DNA from: an uncultured Bacillota bacterium
GTDB taxonomy: Bacteria; Bacillota; Clostridia; Oscillospirales; Oscillospiraceae
Assembly (NCBI GenBank): GCA_947383275.1
Contig: CANDCW010000006.1
Span: 1-60,130 of the forward strand
Direction: 5' to 3'
Length of the DNA stretch: 60,130 nt
Under the pieces are notes generated by a model. The model was given only the letters and a program-made list of their open reading frames with translations, was not told the DNA's origin and searched no databases. A program made the position numbers and the translations under genes. Shown in pieces: positions 8,517-16,894 of this stretch. Each line of letters begins with the position of its first letter. Position 1 is the first letter of the stretch.

Positions 8517-9594
8517 GATTTCCCTCCAACAGTAAGTCTAACAGTACGGCAGCTGTCACCGCCTCCACCACCGGAACGGCCCGGTGGGCAATGCAGGGGT
8601 CGTGCCGGCCGTGAATGGTCAGCTTGGCGTTCTCCATTTTTGAGAGGTTAACGGTTTGCTGCTCCCTGGCAATGGACGGTGTCGGTTTCACGGCCACCTT
8701 CAGAACAATGGGCATTCCCGTAGTAATCCCCCCCAGAATCCCGCCAGCGTGGTTGGTTTCTGTGAAAACGCTTCCGTCTCGCACCGCAAACGGATCGTTG
8801 CTGTCAGAAGCCATCACAGCGGAGGCGGCAAAGCCAATGCCAAACTCCACGCCTTTCACGGCGGGAATCCCAAAGAGGGCAGCGGCCAGGCGGTTCTCCA
8901 CCCCATCAAACATCGGGTCCCCCAGCCCGGCCGGAACGCCGGTGGCCACACACTCTACTGAGCCCCCCACGCTGGTCAGGCCCTCCTTCGCACTCAGAAT
9001 CAGTGCCTGCATCTGTTCCCCAGCCTGATCATTCAGCACCGGGAAGGGCTTTTCCGCTACCTCCCGGAACAGCTCCAAAGTGGGAGCCGGAGGAAAAGAC
9101 TGGTCCGCGAGTCCCCCTACAACCTGGAGATGCGCCCCCACATAGATCCCCCGCCGGGCCAAAATCTGTTTGGCAATCCCCCCGGCAATACATAGAGGGG
9201 CCGTCAGCCGCCCGGAGAAGTGGCCGCCCCCCCGCATGTCCGCATATCCCTTCCACTTTACCCAGGCGGTGTAATCGGCGTGTCCGGGACGGGGCTTGCT
9301 GGCCAGCTCCCCATAGTCCTTAGAATGGGGATCGCTGTTCTCGATTATGGCACACAACGGCGCGCCACAGGTGGTATCTTCCATCAGTCCAGACAAGAAT
9401 ATGGGCTTGTCCGCCTCGCTCCGGGCTGTAGATAGGGCGTTTTTTCCCGGACGGCGGCGGTCCAGGAACCGCTGCAGCTCCTCCAGATCAATTTTCTCCC
9501 CGGCTGGCAGCCCGTCTATGTTCACCCCAATGGCCGTTCCATGGGACTGGCCAAAGACCGACACCTTTAAAATTTTTCCAAACTCAGAGGACAT
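8503..9594 (-). CDS. aroC: Chorismate synthase
   Basis: Last step of the shikimate pathway: 5-enolpyruvylshikimate-3-phosphate to chorismate, using reduced FMN. 363 residues, normal size. Signatures: FGQSHGTAIGVNIDGLPAG near the N-terminus, RPGHADYT, the FMN/substrate motif DMRGGGHFSGRLTA and the C-terminal GRHDPCIAHRAVPV. It overlaps aroA by 11 bases upstream and pheA by 14 bases downstream. Confidence 0.97.
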   Translation of the reverse strand: MSSEFGKILKVSVFGQSHGTAIGVNIDGLPAGEKIDLEELQRFLDRRRPGKNALSTARSEADKPIFLSGLMEDTTCGAPLCAIIENSDPHSKDYGELASKPRPGHADYTAWVKWKGYADMRGGGHFSGRLTAPLCIAGGIAKQILARRGIYVGAHLQVVGGLADQSFPPAPTLELFREVAEKPFPVLNDQAGEQMQALILSAKEGLTSVGGSVECVATGVPAGLGDPMFDGVENRLAAALFGIPAVKGVEFGIGFAASAVMASDSNDPFAVRDGSVFTETNHAGGILGGITTGMPIVLKVAVKPTPSIAREQQTVNLSKMENAKLTIHGRHDPCIAHRAVPVVEAVTAAVLLDLLLEGNHGTF

Positions 9595-10816
9595 CGAATT
9601 TCCCTCCTAACTTGCGGTAATCGTCCCAGAAATAGGGGTAGGATTTTCTTACGCACTCCGCCCCCAGCAAGGTGACTGGCTCTTTACAACGCGTGGCGGC
9701 AACTGCGGCCATCATGGCGATCCGGTGGTCATTGCAGCAGTCCACCGTCACGCCCCCTGCCAGCTCCGAAACGCCCGTGATTTTCAGGAAGTCCGGCCCC
9801 TCCTCCACCTGAGCCCCCAAAGCGGTGAGCACCTGAGTCACCGAAGCCAGCCGGTCGCTCTCCTTCATTCTCAGACGGGCGGCGTTGATCAGGCGCGCCG
9901 TCCCGGAGCGAACCGCAGCCATCAGCGCCAGAGCAGGAACCAGGTCGGGGCAGTTGGAGACATCGATCTCCATATCTCCAGGCTGTGATAACCAGCTTGT
10001 CAGCCGCTCAATCACCTCGTCCCCCTGACAGGTTCCGCCTTCCAGACCCCTGGCCTCCACCCGGCTGCCCAGGAATGCGGCCGCGTACCAGAACGCTGCC
10101 TGGGACCAGTCAGCCTCTACCGTGAGGTCACAGGGCCGATACCTCTGCCCGCCAGGGATGGAGAAGCCGCCTTCCAGCACCTCGATCCGGATGCCAAACC
10201 GGCCCAGCATCTCCAGCGTCATATCCACGTATCCCTTGGACTCCAGTTGCGAGGTAAGGACAATTTCGCTGCCCCCCTTCAGCAGGGGAAGCGTATAGAG
10301 CAGGCCGGTTACAAATTGGCTGGATATGTTACCAGGAAGCCGGTACTCCCCCGGCGCCAGCTCGCCTTTCACAGTGAGGGCGCCATCCTTTTGCTCGTAA
10401 AAAACACCCTTCTCATCGAAGATATCAAAGTAGGGCTTCTGGGGCCGCTCCATCAGTCGGCCCCGCCCGGCAAACTGCCCCCCTCCCTGCACAAACAGTG
10501 CCACGGGGATCATAAAGCGTAAAGTCGATCCGCTTTCTCCGCAGTTAAATTGCGTCAGCCAAGGCTCCCTGTGCTGAGGGATGGAATATCCTAAGCCGTG
10601 GACCTGGATATCTCCGTTGTCCATCGGTACAAAGCGGCTCCCCATGGCGCTAAGGCAGGCTGTGGTAGCCTGAATGTCCTGAGATGGCGCCAAGTTTTTC
10701 AAAACACTGAATCCCCCGGACAGCGCAGCTGCCATGAGAGCCCGGTGAGCCTGGGATTTGCTCGGAGGCGGGATGACGCTCCCCTCCAAGAGTGCGGGAA
10801 AAACTCTAATATTCAT
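9584..10816 (-). CDS. aroA: 3-phosphoshikimate 1-carboxyvinyltransferase (EPSP synthase)
   Basis: Joins shikimate-3-phosphate and PEP to form EPSP. 410 residues. Visible motifs: PPPSKSQAHRALMAAAL near the N-terminus, FNCGESGSTLRF, GNISSQFVTGLL, RMKESDRLASV with the catalytic Asp/Glu/Lys set, and the C-terminal DHRIAMMAAVAAT. It is the first structural gene of the operon. The start is preceded by TAGGAGGATG. The leader-peptide gene and attenuator hairpin lie immediately upstream. The earlier enzymes (DAHP synthase, dehydroquinate synthase) and TyrA are not in this window. Confidence 0.96.
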   Translation of the reverse strand: MNIRVFPALLEGSVIPPPSKSQAHRALMAAALSGGFSVLKNLAPSQDIQATTACLSAMGSRFVPMDNGDIQVHGLGYSIPQHREPWLTQFNCGESGSTLRFMIPVALFVQGGGQFAGRGRLMERPQKPYFDIFDEKGVFYEQKDGALTVKGELAPGEYRLPGNISSQFVTGLLYTLPLLKGGSEIVLTSQLESKGYVDMTLEMLGRFGIRIEVLEGGFSIPGGQRYRPCDLTVEADWSQAAFWYAAAFLGSRVEARGLEGGTCQGDEVIERLTSWLSQPGDMEIDVSNCPDLVPALALMAAVRSGTARLINAARLRMKESDRLASVTQVLTALGAQVEEGPDFLKITGVSELAGGVTVDCCNDHRIAMMAAVAATRCKEPVTLLGAECVRKSYPYFWDDYRKLGGKFDVL

Positions 10817-10860
10817 AATCAGTCCTCATCCTCCTACTAAACCGCGGCAAAACCGGCAGC

Positions 10861-10889
10861 AAAAAAACCGCAGCCGGTCCGGCTGCGGT
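10861..10889 (-). terminator. Attenuator-type terminator before aroA
   Basis: On the minus strand a 10-base-pair perfect GC-rich stem (ACCGCAGCCG / CGGCTGCGGT, 3-base loop) is followed at once by seven Ts. It lies between the aromatic leader-peptide stop and aroA, where read-through must be controlled for the operon to be expressed. Confidence 0.85.
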
Positions 10890-10922
10890 CCATCATGTAT
10901 CAGCGGTCTTAGAAAACCGAAA

Positions 10923-11021
10923 TCACATGCGCACACCTTCAAGCCAAACCGAACCAAGCCTTACCCCAAAAAAGGTAAAGCTAAAGTAGCGGTATTCGGC
11001 ATTGAGATTCATGTTGCTCAT
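10923..11021 (-). CDS. Aromatic amino acid leader peptide of the aro operon
   Basis: A 32-codon ORF starting ATG at 11021 and ending TGA at 10923, with an AGAAAGGAAAT-type RBS about 8 bases before the start. The core YRYFSFTFFGVRLGSVW holds two Tyr, four Phe and one Trp codon in 17 residues, the three end products of the pathway. It lies between a plausible promoter and an intrinsic terminator, the arrangement of classical ribosome-mediated attenuators such as pheL and trpL. Stalling at Tyr/Phe/Trp codons would be expected to stop the terminator at 10861-10889 forming. No alternative antiterminator could be drawn with certainty by eye. The role is inference; the sequence features are direct. 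Confidence 0.85.
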   Translation of the reverse strand: MSNMNLNAEYRYFSFTFFGVRLGSVWLEGVRM

Positions 11022-11054
11022 GTCGAGATTTCCTTTCTGTTCAAAGCTGTATTC

Positions 11055-11083
11055 AGCATAGCACTTTGCCCGGGAAAAGTGAA
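11055..11083 (-). promoter_or_regulatory. Promoter of the aro operon leader
   Basis: TTCACT, 17 bases, TATGCT on the minus strand. Both boxes match 4 of 6 consensus positions with ideal spacing. Transcription would begin near 11048, giving a short untranslated lead of about 27 bases to the leader peptide. Confidence 0.5.
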
Positions 11084-11152
11084 TAGGTAAAGTGCATAAA
11101 TATTTCGCAAAATAAAAGATATTTTCATAAATCCTGCCAAGGCAATGTTCAT

Positions 11153-11826
11153 TTAGAAGGTCGCTTCCCCGTCGTGGGACAGGAGAGACGCTGACAAGAC
11201 GCCGTCAATGGCCATCACACTGCGGATCAACGCGCTCTGATCGTCACATCTCGTCTCAATCACCATGTCCAACTCGGACTGGGTCATGTTGCGGGATTTG
11301 ACCTTGTAATATTTGGCATAACGTTTTACGGTATCTATAATTTTCTCCTCCAAATCCAAATCGGAGGAGTTTATAACCAGCAGCATGGGCGCTTTTGCAA
11401 TAGGGAAATAGTCCAGCACCAGGATTCCCACCGTAATAGTCAGCGACAAAATGATGGCAATCTCCGCCAGCCCGGCCCCGCAGATTATACCAACGCTGAT
11501 ACTCCAGAACATAAACGCCAGATCCATCGGCTCCTTAATTGCGGTCCGGAACCGGACGATGGACAGGGCGCCTACCATGCCCAGGGATATCACAATATTG
11601 GACTGAACTGTTAAAATAATAGCCGCCGTGACCACTGCGACCACTGCCAACGAAGTGTTAAAATTTTTGGAATAAAATGTTTTTCTGGTCACGACTCGGT
11701 AAACAAAAAAGATGTATAGCGCCAGAACGCTGGTAATCAGCAGACAGACAACAGCCGTAGTCGCGCGAATATCCGTGCCCGCGTATCCCTCTAGAAGGAT
11801 TTTTTAAATATGTCTGAAAAATTCAT
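11153..11826 (-). CDS. DUF4956 family membrane protein, apparent frameshift near the 5' end
   Basis: Multi-pass membrane protein with the family core ISLGMVGALSIVRFRTAIKE and FWSISVGIICGAG. The best start is the ATG at 11826 behind AAGGAGAG, giving MNFSDIFKKSF, a typical family N-terminus. This frame meets TAG at 11791-11793. The adjoining frame continues with LEGYAGTDIRATTAVV and a first membrane helix (CLLITSVLALYIFFVYRVV) into the rest of the protein. One extra base near the A6 run (11800-11805) restores about 224 residues, the family's normal length. A GTG at 11692 could start only a version without the first helix. DUF4956 genes often sit beside CotH and a VTC polyphosphate polymerase; CotH is adjacent here, VTC is absent. 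Function unknown. Confidence 0.75.
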
Positions 11827-13645
11827 CGTACCCTCTCCTTTCAGCCTGCCCGGAACTTTCTGCAGTAATAAAACTTGGAATACGCGGTGCGCTGCAAATT
11901 GTCCAGCTGCAAGCTCCTATAGCGGTCAGGATCAGATCCGCCGTGATTGGATCGCCTGGATCAAAAATTTCACCCGTCTCCTGAATATACCACACAGTAC
12001 CGCCTAATTGCAACTGCTTTGGCGTGGGAATTTCCTCCCATTTGGTCCCATACTCCACAGCGTGATACTCATATATGTCCGTTCCGCTGTCATAGTCAAT
12101 TTCGGTGCCTAACAGAACGCTGCAATACTCGGTTCCATCTACCCATGCGCTGGACAAAAACTCAACCCGTTCCGCAAGAAACTCCCTTACATCCAGAATA
12201 TCATCTCTCGAATCAGCTGAATCGCCGTGCCAGCGCAAATCGTCCATGGCCGAGGCACAGGAGATTTCATCCGCCTTTTGGGCAATGCCGCATTGGAGAT
12301 ACTCCTCCAAAACCGGAAGAAATTCCTTCTGGTAAAGCTCCGCTACCCGGTCGCTGAACTCTCTCTTGGCACACAAGGCCGAGTACCACGGGGACGCAAA
12401 TCTTCTGATATAGGGCTGCGAAGCATAAAAGCATCTTGGGTTCCCATTTACTTCCTCGCTTGCCAAGGTTAGATCACAATCCCATACCGGCCCGGCATAT
12501 AAGCGGAGAATCCCATCCGCATCGTAATCCAAGCTGAAATATTGGCTGACGATGGAGCTGTCAAAATTTTCAGAAATTTCATCGACCAGGTATCTTCTCA
12601 CCCAAGAGTCCAAATCGATCAGCTCACTCCAAGACGCCCCGGTAACAGGATCAGTTCCATCCGGTGACGTAATCGCGCGCTCCATACTATCAACGTAATG
12701 ATAGAGCTTTGCCGCCTGGACATTGTTTATCGGGGCCGGATATTTTATTTCCGCTCCCTGCTCGTATTCTGTCACAAAAACATGATCCTCTTCAAAATTA
12801 AGCCGTCCTCTGTGCTCCAAATCGAAAAGATATCCGTTTTCCGGAAGATTCACCCGATTTTCCTCCATGGTAACCGCCTCAACCAGCAGGTACAGCCCCG
12901 CATATTCTCCATTCAAATATAGGTCGGTAAATACGGTGTCAGGGCTCCACTGAAATCCCACCTGATTCGCAAGACCGTAAACGATCCAGTTGCGCAGATT
13001 GGTAGCATCACCCGCGTTGGCCAGCAGGCACCATTTTTCTCCCTCCGCCATCCCCAATAATTTTTGGGGCTCTGAACATATGATATTATACGGCTTCTTA
13101 TCCTTCTTCCAGGTGGAATTTCCCCGCCCCTTGATGGTATCCGTGTTCACGGAGGAATAATCCAACCTTCCGTCAGGCGTATAGGCAGTCACAGAAATCG
13201 TCTCCCGGTTTGCCTTGTCCTTATGAATCCGATTCATATTGCCGCTTTCAGTCTCAATATAAATGGACGCAACATGCTTCGACTGTACAAATTCCAGGGA
13301 ACACTGTTTTCCGTCTACACAAAAGGGATAACGCTCATTCAGCCGCAGTCCCTCGCAGTCAGCTCCATCCGTCAGCGGGATTCCATTCAATTCGATGTGA
13401 GAAGCGGAATCCACTTGAGTCTGCACCTGTTCCAGCCGCGCGTAGGAGGGCAAAAATACATAATACCGCGCTCCATCTTCTGTCCAGCAGGAGATGGTTT
13501 CGCTTCTCCCCGCAGCAGGGACCAAAAACGCCACTGGAATTGGCGGTATGCGCTCAGGATACCAGCACCAGGATAGAACTACCCCCAGGGCTGCCAGAAT
13601 CAGCAGTGGAATCGAAAGCAGGATACACCACAAGTATTTTTTCAT
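11804..13645 (-). CDS. CotH-family protein, probable frameshift at the 3' end
   Basis: CotH (spore-coat-kinase-like) protein with an N-terminal membrane anchor (residues 4-27). Family motifs: IKGRGNSTWKKDKKPYNI, FTDLYLNGEYAGLYLLVE and AGPVWDCDLTL. CotH proteins are atypical protein kinases. The C-terminal TGEIFDPGDPITADLILTA resembles a Listeria-Bacteroides repeat. The last ~35 residues of this frame have low GC at third positions (9 of 25). The neighbouring frame reads RSLQLDNLQRTAYSKF with 19 of 25 GC-ending codons and stops at 11841, right before the RBS of the next gene. A one-base loss near 11916-11924 is therefore likely, and the intact gene would be 11841-13645. The start overlaps the upstream GT2 gene by ATGA. 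Composition looks AT-richer than the neighbours by eye. Confidence 0.85.
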   Translation of the reverse strand: MKKYLWCILLSIPLLILAALGVVLSWCWYPERIPPIPVAFLVPAAGRSETISCWTEDGARYYVFLPSYARLEQVQTQVDSASHIELNGIPLTDGADCEGLRLNERYPFCVDGKQCSLEFVQSKHVASIYIETESGNMNRIHKDKANRETISVTAYTPDGRLDYSSVNTDTIKGRGNSTWKKDKKPYNIICSEPQKLLGMAEGEKWCLLANAGDATNLRNWIVYGLANQVGFQWSPDTVFTDLYLNGEYAGLYLLVEAVTMEENRVNLPENGYLFDLEHRGRLNFEEDHVFVTEYEQGAEIKYPAPINNVQAAKLYHYVDSMERAITSPDGTDPVTGASWSELIDLDSWVRRYLVDEISENFDSSIVSQYFSLDYDADGILRLYAGPVWDCDLTLASEEVNGNPRCFYASQPYIRRFASPWYSALCAKREFSDRVAELYQKEFLPVLEEYLQCGIAQKADEISCASAMDDLRWHGDSADSRDDILDVREFLAERVEFLSSAWVDGTEYCSVLLGTEIDYDSGTDIYEYHAVEYGTKWEEIPTPKQLQLGGTVWYIQETGEIFDPGDPITADLILTAIGACSWTICSAPRIPSFITAESSGQAERRGYDEFFRHI

Positions 13646-14634
13646 TTATGCGTTCCTCCCGCCCGCAGCCTCCGCCAAAGCCGGCAGACACGCGGCCCGC
13701 AGGCCAGCTTTAGACCTTCCCTCACGGCGCGCCCGCCCCCCATGCCTCCATGAGCACACAGCCACAGAAGCGCCGCGGCCGCCTTCCGCTTCTGATGATT
13801 CCGCATTGAGATTTCATACCGCCTGCGCTGTTTCCAAAGCTCGATCTGGAACAGTTCATTGGAATCGCTGATATGGCAAATCGAGGCGATTTCGTCCACC
13901 AGCGCCTCAAAACCGGCGTATTTCCGCTCTTCCTCTTGCCGGGTCAGGGCTCGCCGGGAGTGGCTTTCCGTCCGGACATAGACGGTATACAGCTCCTCCC
14001 GGATTGTTGGGCAGCGGTGGAAGTAGAAAAATGGGAGAAGCATCTGAAAGTTTTGGCCCACATCATACTCCGGGATCCTCCTCTGGGGGTAGATGGAAAA
14101 GAACGGGGCACAGCGCAGCATGTAGCATCCGCAGCATACAAAGCTCTGCCCTGTGAGGACGGGAAAGAACAGCTCCTCCTCCTCCAAATTTCCCAGATTT
14201 TCCTGCTGCGGGCAGGAGGCGCCGTTTTCATCCCGGTAGCGGCTCAGGGAGCGAACGCACTGATACTGAGGGTTCGCCTGCAAGAATTCCGCCCTGCGGC
14301 GAAGTGAGTCAGGGTCCAGCTCATCATCGCTGTCCGGCCAGACCAGGAATTCCCCCGTCACCAGTGGAAGGGCGTGATTAATGGCCGCAGAGGCATTCCT
14401 GTGCTCCGCGCGAATGCAGCGCAAATTGATTCCCCGCGCCTGAAACCGCGCCCGGAAGCTCTCCGCAACCTCCAAGCTCCGATCCTGAGAGCCGTCGTCT
14501 ACCAAAATCATTTCAATCTGCTCCCAGGTCTGGGCCAGGACAGACTCCAGAAGCCGGTGAAGATACTGTTCTCCGTTATAGACCGGCGTTATCACCGAAA
14601 CTTTGCCTACAGCCTGCGTATCGTCTATCTTCAT
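13642..14634 (-). CDS. Family 2 glycosyltransferase
   Basis: GT-A fold transferase that would add a sugar from a nucleotide donor to the lipid-linked repeat unit. N-terminal VSVITPVYNGEQYLHRLLES and ILVDDGSQDRS are GT2 hallmarks, and the metal-binding DXD appears as WPDSDDELD. The C-terminal third is basic (KQRRRYEISMRNHQKRK), possibly membrane-associated. The ATG at 14634 is preferred because AAGGTTGG precedes it; TTG and GTG codons lie just upstream. It overlaps cotH by 4 bases. Sugar specificity cannot be told. Confidence 0.9.
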   Translation of the reverse strand: MKIDDTQAVGKVSVITPVYNGEQYLHRLLESVLAQTWEQIEMILVDDGSQDRSLEVAESFRARFQARGINLRCIRAEHRNASAAINHALPLVTGEFLVWPDSDDELDPDSLRRRAEFLQANPQYQCVRSLSRYRDENGASCPQQENLGNLEEEELFFPVLTGQSFVCCGCYMLRCAPFFSIYPQRRIPEYDVGQNFQMLLPFFYFHRCPTIREELYTVYVRTESHSRRALTRQEEERKYAGFEALVDEIASICHISDSNELFQIELWKQRRRYEISMRNHQKRKAAAALLWLCAHGGMGGGRAVREGLKLACGPRVCRLWRRLRAGGTHK

Positions 14635-14673
14635 CACCAACCTTTGCCAACCGCTGGTTTTCTGGCACGTATG

Positions 14674-15714
14674 TCACCGGTCGGAAGATTGATTCCTGCG
14701 CTTCCACTCTTCCATCCTCCACATCCAGGAGGAAACCCTATGTACCGGCAAATAGAGCGGATAACAGCGGAACGCCAAATGATGCTTCCATTTTTCTTTG
14801 GGAGACAGCCTTAAAAACCTGTCGCTCCGGGCCTCATACCCGGCTAGCTTTCTCAAATACCCGGACACCTCCCGATTACGTTCCTGGCGGCTGCGCACAT
14901 ATGCGCGCCGAAGGCGGGCAGAAATAACCAAGGTCCAAAATGTCACACCGCTCCCCGGCCCCTTGTCCCGCTTCCACTCCTGATCACAAATATATTTCAG
15001 ACACCGGTAGGAGTCCCCACAGGACCGAATGGTGAGAAGCCCGCTGATATTTCTCCCGTGCTTCCAGTACTGATACCACTTTTCCCACAGGATTACCACA
15101 TCCAGGCCCGTCTCCAGCAGCTGATAGATGAACAGGGTATCCTCGCTATTGGTCAGCGTTTCGTCAAAGCGCAGCTCTCCAACTGCGCTTGAGCGGACCA
15201 TTTTGCCTCCGATCCCATGAAAGCTGTGCCCATTCTCCCGGGAGGAAAACTGACGGAGGGCCTCCGCGTTATCCATATAGCTGCACCTCCAGGGGCCGCC
15301 GGTCTCAGTGCTCAGAATTTCCGCTGGGCTGCCTGGGTCCGACGCCATCATATGGCGGTACACTTCCGTGGCCAGCGCCGCTCCGGTGGTCTCGCACAAC
15401 TCCAGCAGCGCCTCCAAAAGCTGGGGATGGATTGTGTCATCGCTGTCCAGGAAAAACAGATACTCTCCCTTCGCTTCATCCATCCCCGCGTTCCGCGCGG
15501 CGGATACCCCCTTGTGGGGCAGGGGCAGAAAACGGATCCGGGAATCGGAACCGCAAAAAGCCCTGCATATCTCCGCGCTGCCGTCCAGAGAACCGTCATC
15601 CACCAGCAAAATTTCAAAGCCCTGGTAGGTCTGGTCCAGCACGGACTGCACGCATTTTGTAAGATATTCTTGGGTGTTATAAATTGGAACGATCACAGAA
15701 ATGAGCGGTCCCAT
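14674..15714 (-). CDS. Family 2 glycosyltransferase
   Basis: GT2 enzyme of 346 residues with ISVIVPIYNTQEYLTKCVQS at the N-terminus, LLVDDGSLDGS, and a DXD site in FFLDSDDTIHP. The acceptor-side C-terminal half (about 120-346) differs from the other GT2 proteins of the cluster, so it probably adds a different sugar. RBS TTGGAGGGCGT precedes the ATG. It follows the pyruvyl transferase gene by 23 bases. Confidence 0.92.
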   Translation of the reverse strand: MGPLISVIVPIYNTQEYLTKCVQSVLDQTYQGFEILLVDDGSLDGSAEICRAFCGSDSRIRFLPLPHKGVSAARNAGMDEAKGEYLFFLDSDDTIHPQLLEALLELCETTGAALATEVYRHMMASDPGSPAEILSTETGGPWRCSYMDNAEALRQFSSRENGHSFHGIGGKMVRSSAVGELRFDETLTNSEDTLFIYQLLETGLDVVILWEKWYQYWKHGRNISGLLTIRSCGDSYRCLKYICDQEWKRDKGPGSGVTFWTLVISARLRRAYVRSRQERNREVSGYLRKLAGYEARSDRFLRLSPKEKWKHHLAFRCYPLYLPVHRVSSWMWRMEEWKRRNQSSDR

Positions 15715-15737
15715 ACGCCCTCCAAAATTTAAAAATT

Positions 15738-16865
15738 TTATATATTTTCAAGGATAAATCTCTTGGAGCGCTCCCGCTCCCTCCGCAGGCGCGCCCGGGC
15801 CGCGCCCCAGTCCGTATTTGCCCAGATTGCCCGGGCTTCATCGGGCCGGACTTCTTCCACCAGGCAGGCCTCCAGGCCCAGTTTGCAAAGCAGGTCTTCC
15901 TGACGAACGCTCCGGGTATTGTGGCGGAAGGAGAGAAAATCTTTTTCTAACAGAACAGAAAACGCCGTCCCGTGGAAGGAATTGGTCAGCACACAATCGG
16001 CGTTTTGCAGCCAGCCAAAAAACTCCGCCGGGCCGCCCTCCGCCCGCTCCTCAATTCCCTGGATGGCATCCGCGCCGCCGGATCTCAAAACGGCGGGCTT
16101 CGACACCGATATCAGCTTCCCGCCCGTCTGCCTGGATAGCGCCTGAGCACAGCGCAGCAGCGGCAGATTAAATTCCGTCAGGTAGAGCAAAATGTAGCCC
16201 TGTTCACTGGGCGCTTTTCCAATCCGTTCCCACTCTGAATGGTCCAGAAGCAGTACGGGATCCAACACGTCAGTTACGCTCCGTCCGAGCATCTGCTCCA
16301 CGCTTTCCACGTCAATTTTCTCCCGCAGGGATACGGCGGAAAAGCCATTTCCCACATGTGCCGCAAATTTTCGCCGGTCAGCCTCTGAAAGGGCCGCTCC
16401 ACCCATGCTCGCTCCATAGGCGGCCAGGCGGCAGCTTCCGCGCTGCGGGATGCTGCCGGTATACGCGTCGTCCAGACCCACCGTAATCTCCGGATTCCAG
16501 ACCTGATCGCTTCCGACAAAGACCGTCTTATATTTCTGAAGTGAAATCTTTTCCGCGCTTTTGACTGCACGCCGCGGGGTTAAATAGGCCCGCCGGAACT
16601 GGCGCATGTTCCATCTTCGCTCCCAAAATGCCCGGCCCATCAGCAGGTTCTGCTTTGCCATATACCGATGGACGAAATAGCGGAGCTTCCCGTTCCGGTA
16701 CTCAGCGCAGATTGGGATTAACCGGTACCGTCCCGTCAGCTTCAGCGGCGCGTAGGGGACAAGCTCCACCTCTTCCCCCAGCAGCTCCAGCTGGCGCTTC
16801 AGGGCGTAAGCCTGAAGCATGGCTCCATAGTCGTCAGCCCAGTGAAAGGTTAATATTCCAACCAT
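15738..16865 (-). CDS. Polysaccharide pyruvyl transferase family protein
   Basis: Member of the CsaB/WcaK-type family that transfers pyruvate from PEP to form ketals on sugars. N-terminal GILTFHWADDYGAMLQAYAL is characteristic. Further motifs are FVGSDQVWNPEIT in the N-terminal half and NADCVLTNSFHGTAFSVLL in the C-terminal half, the latter holding the conserved Ser-Phe-His. Pyruvyl ketals are the ligand of SLH domains, and an SLH protein is encoded at 48644. The start at 16865 was chosen for its GGAGGG RBS; an in-frame ATG lies five codons upstream. Confidence 0.88.
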   Translation of the reverse strand: MVGILTFHWADDYGAMLQAYALKRQLELLGEEVELVPYAPLKLTGRYRLIPICAEYRNGKLRYFVHRYMAKQNLLMGRAFWERRWNMRQFRRAYLTPRRAVKSAEKISLQKYKTVFVGSDQVWNPEITVGLDDAYTGSIPQRGSCRLAAYGASMGGAALSEADRRKFAAHVGNGFSAVSLREKIDVESVEQMLGRSVTDVLDPVLLLDHSEWERIGKAPSEQGYILLYLTEFNLPLLRCAQALSRQTGGKLISVSKPAVLRSGGADAIQGIEERAEGGPAEFFGWLQNADCVLTNSFHGTAFSVLLEKDFLSFRHNTRSVRQEDLLCKLGLEACLVEEVRPDEARAIWANTDWGAARARLRRERERSKRFILENI

Positions 16866-16894
16866 TCCTATCCCTCCCATTTTGCCCGGCCCCC

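Noticed and set aside
10820..10920. T-box riboswitch before aroA
   Set aside because: A stretch ATGGACCGCAG on the minus strand looks like the T-box AGGGUGGNACCGCG core but lacks one base and the upstream specifier stem; the leader peptide explains the region better.
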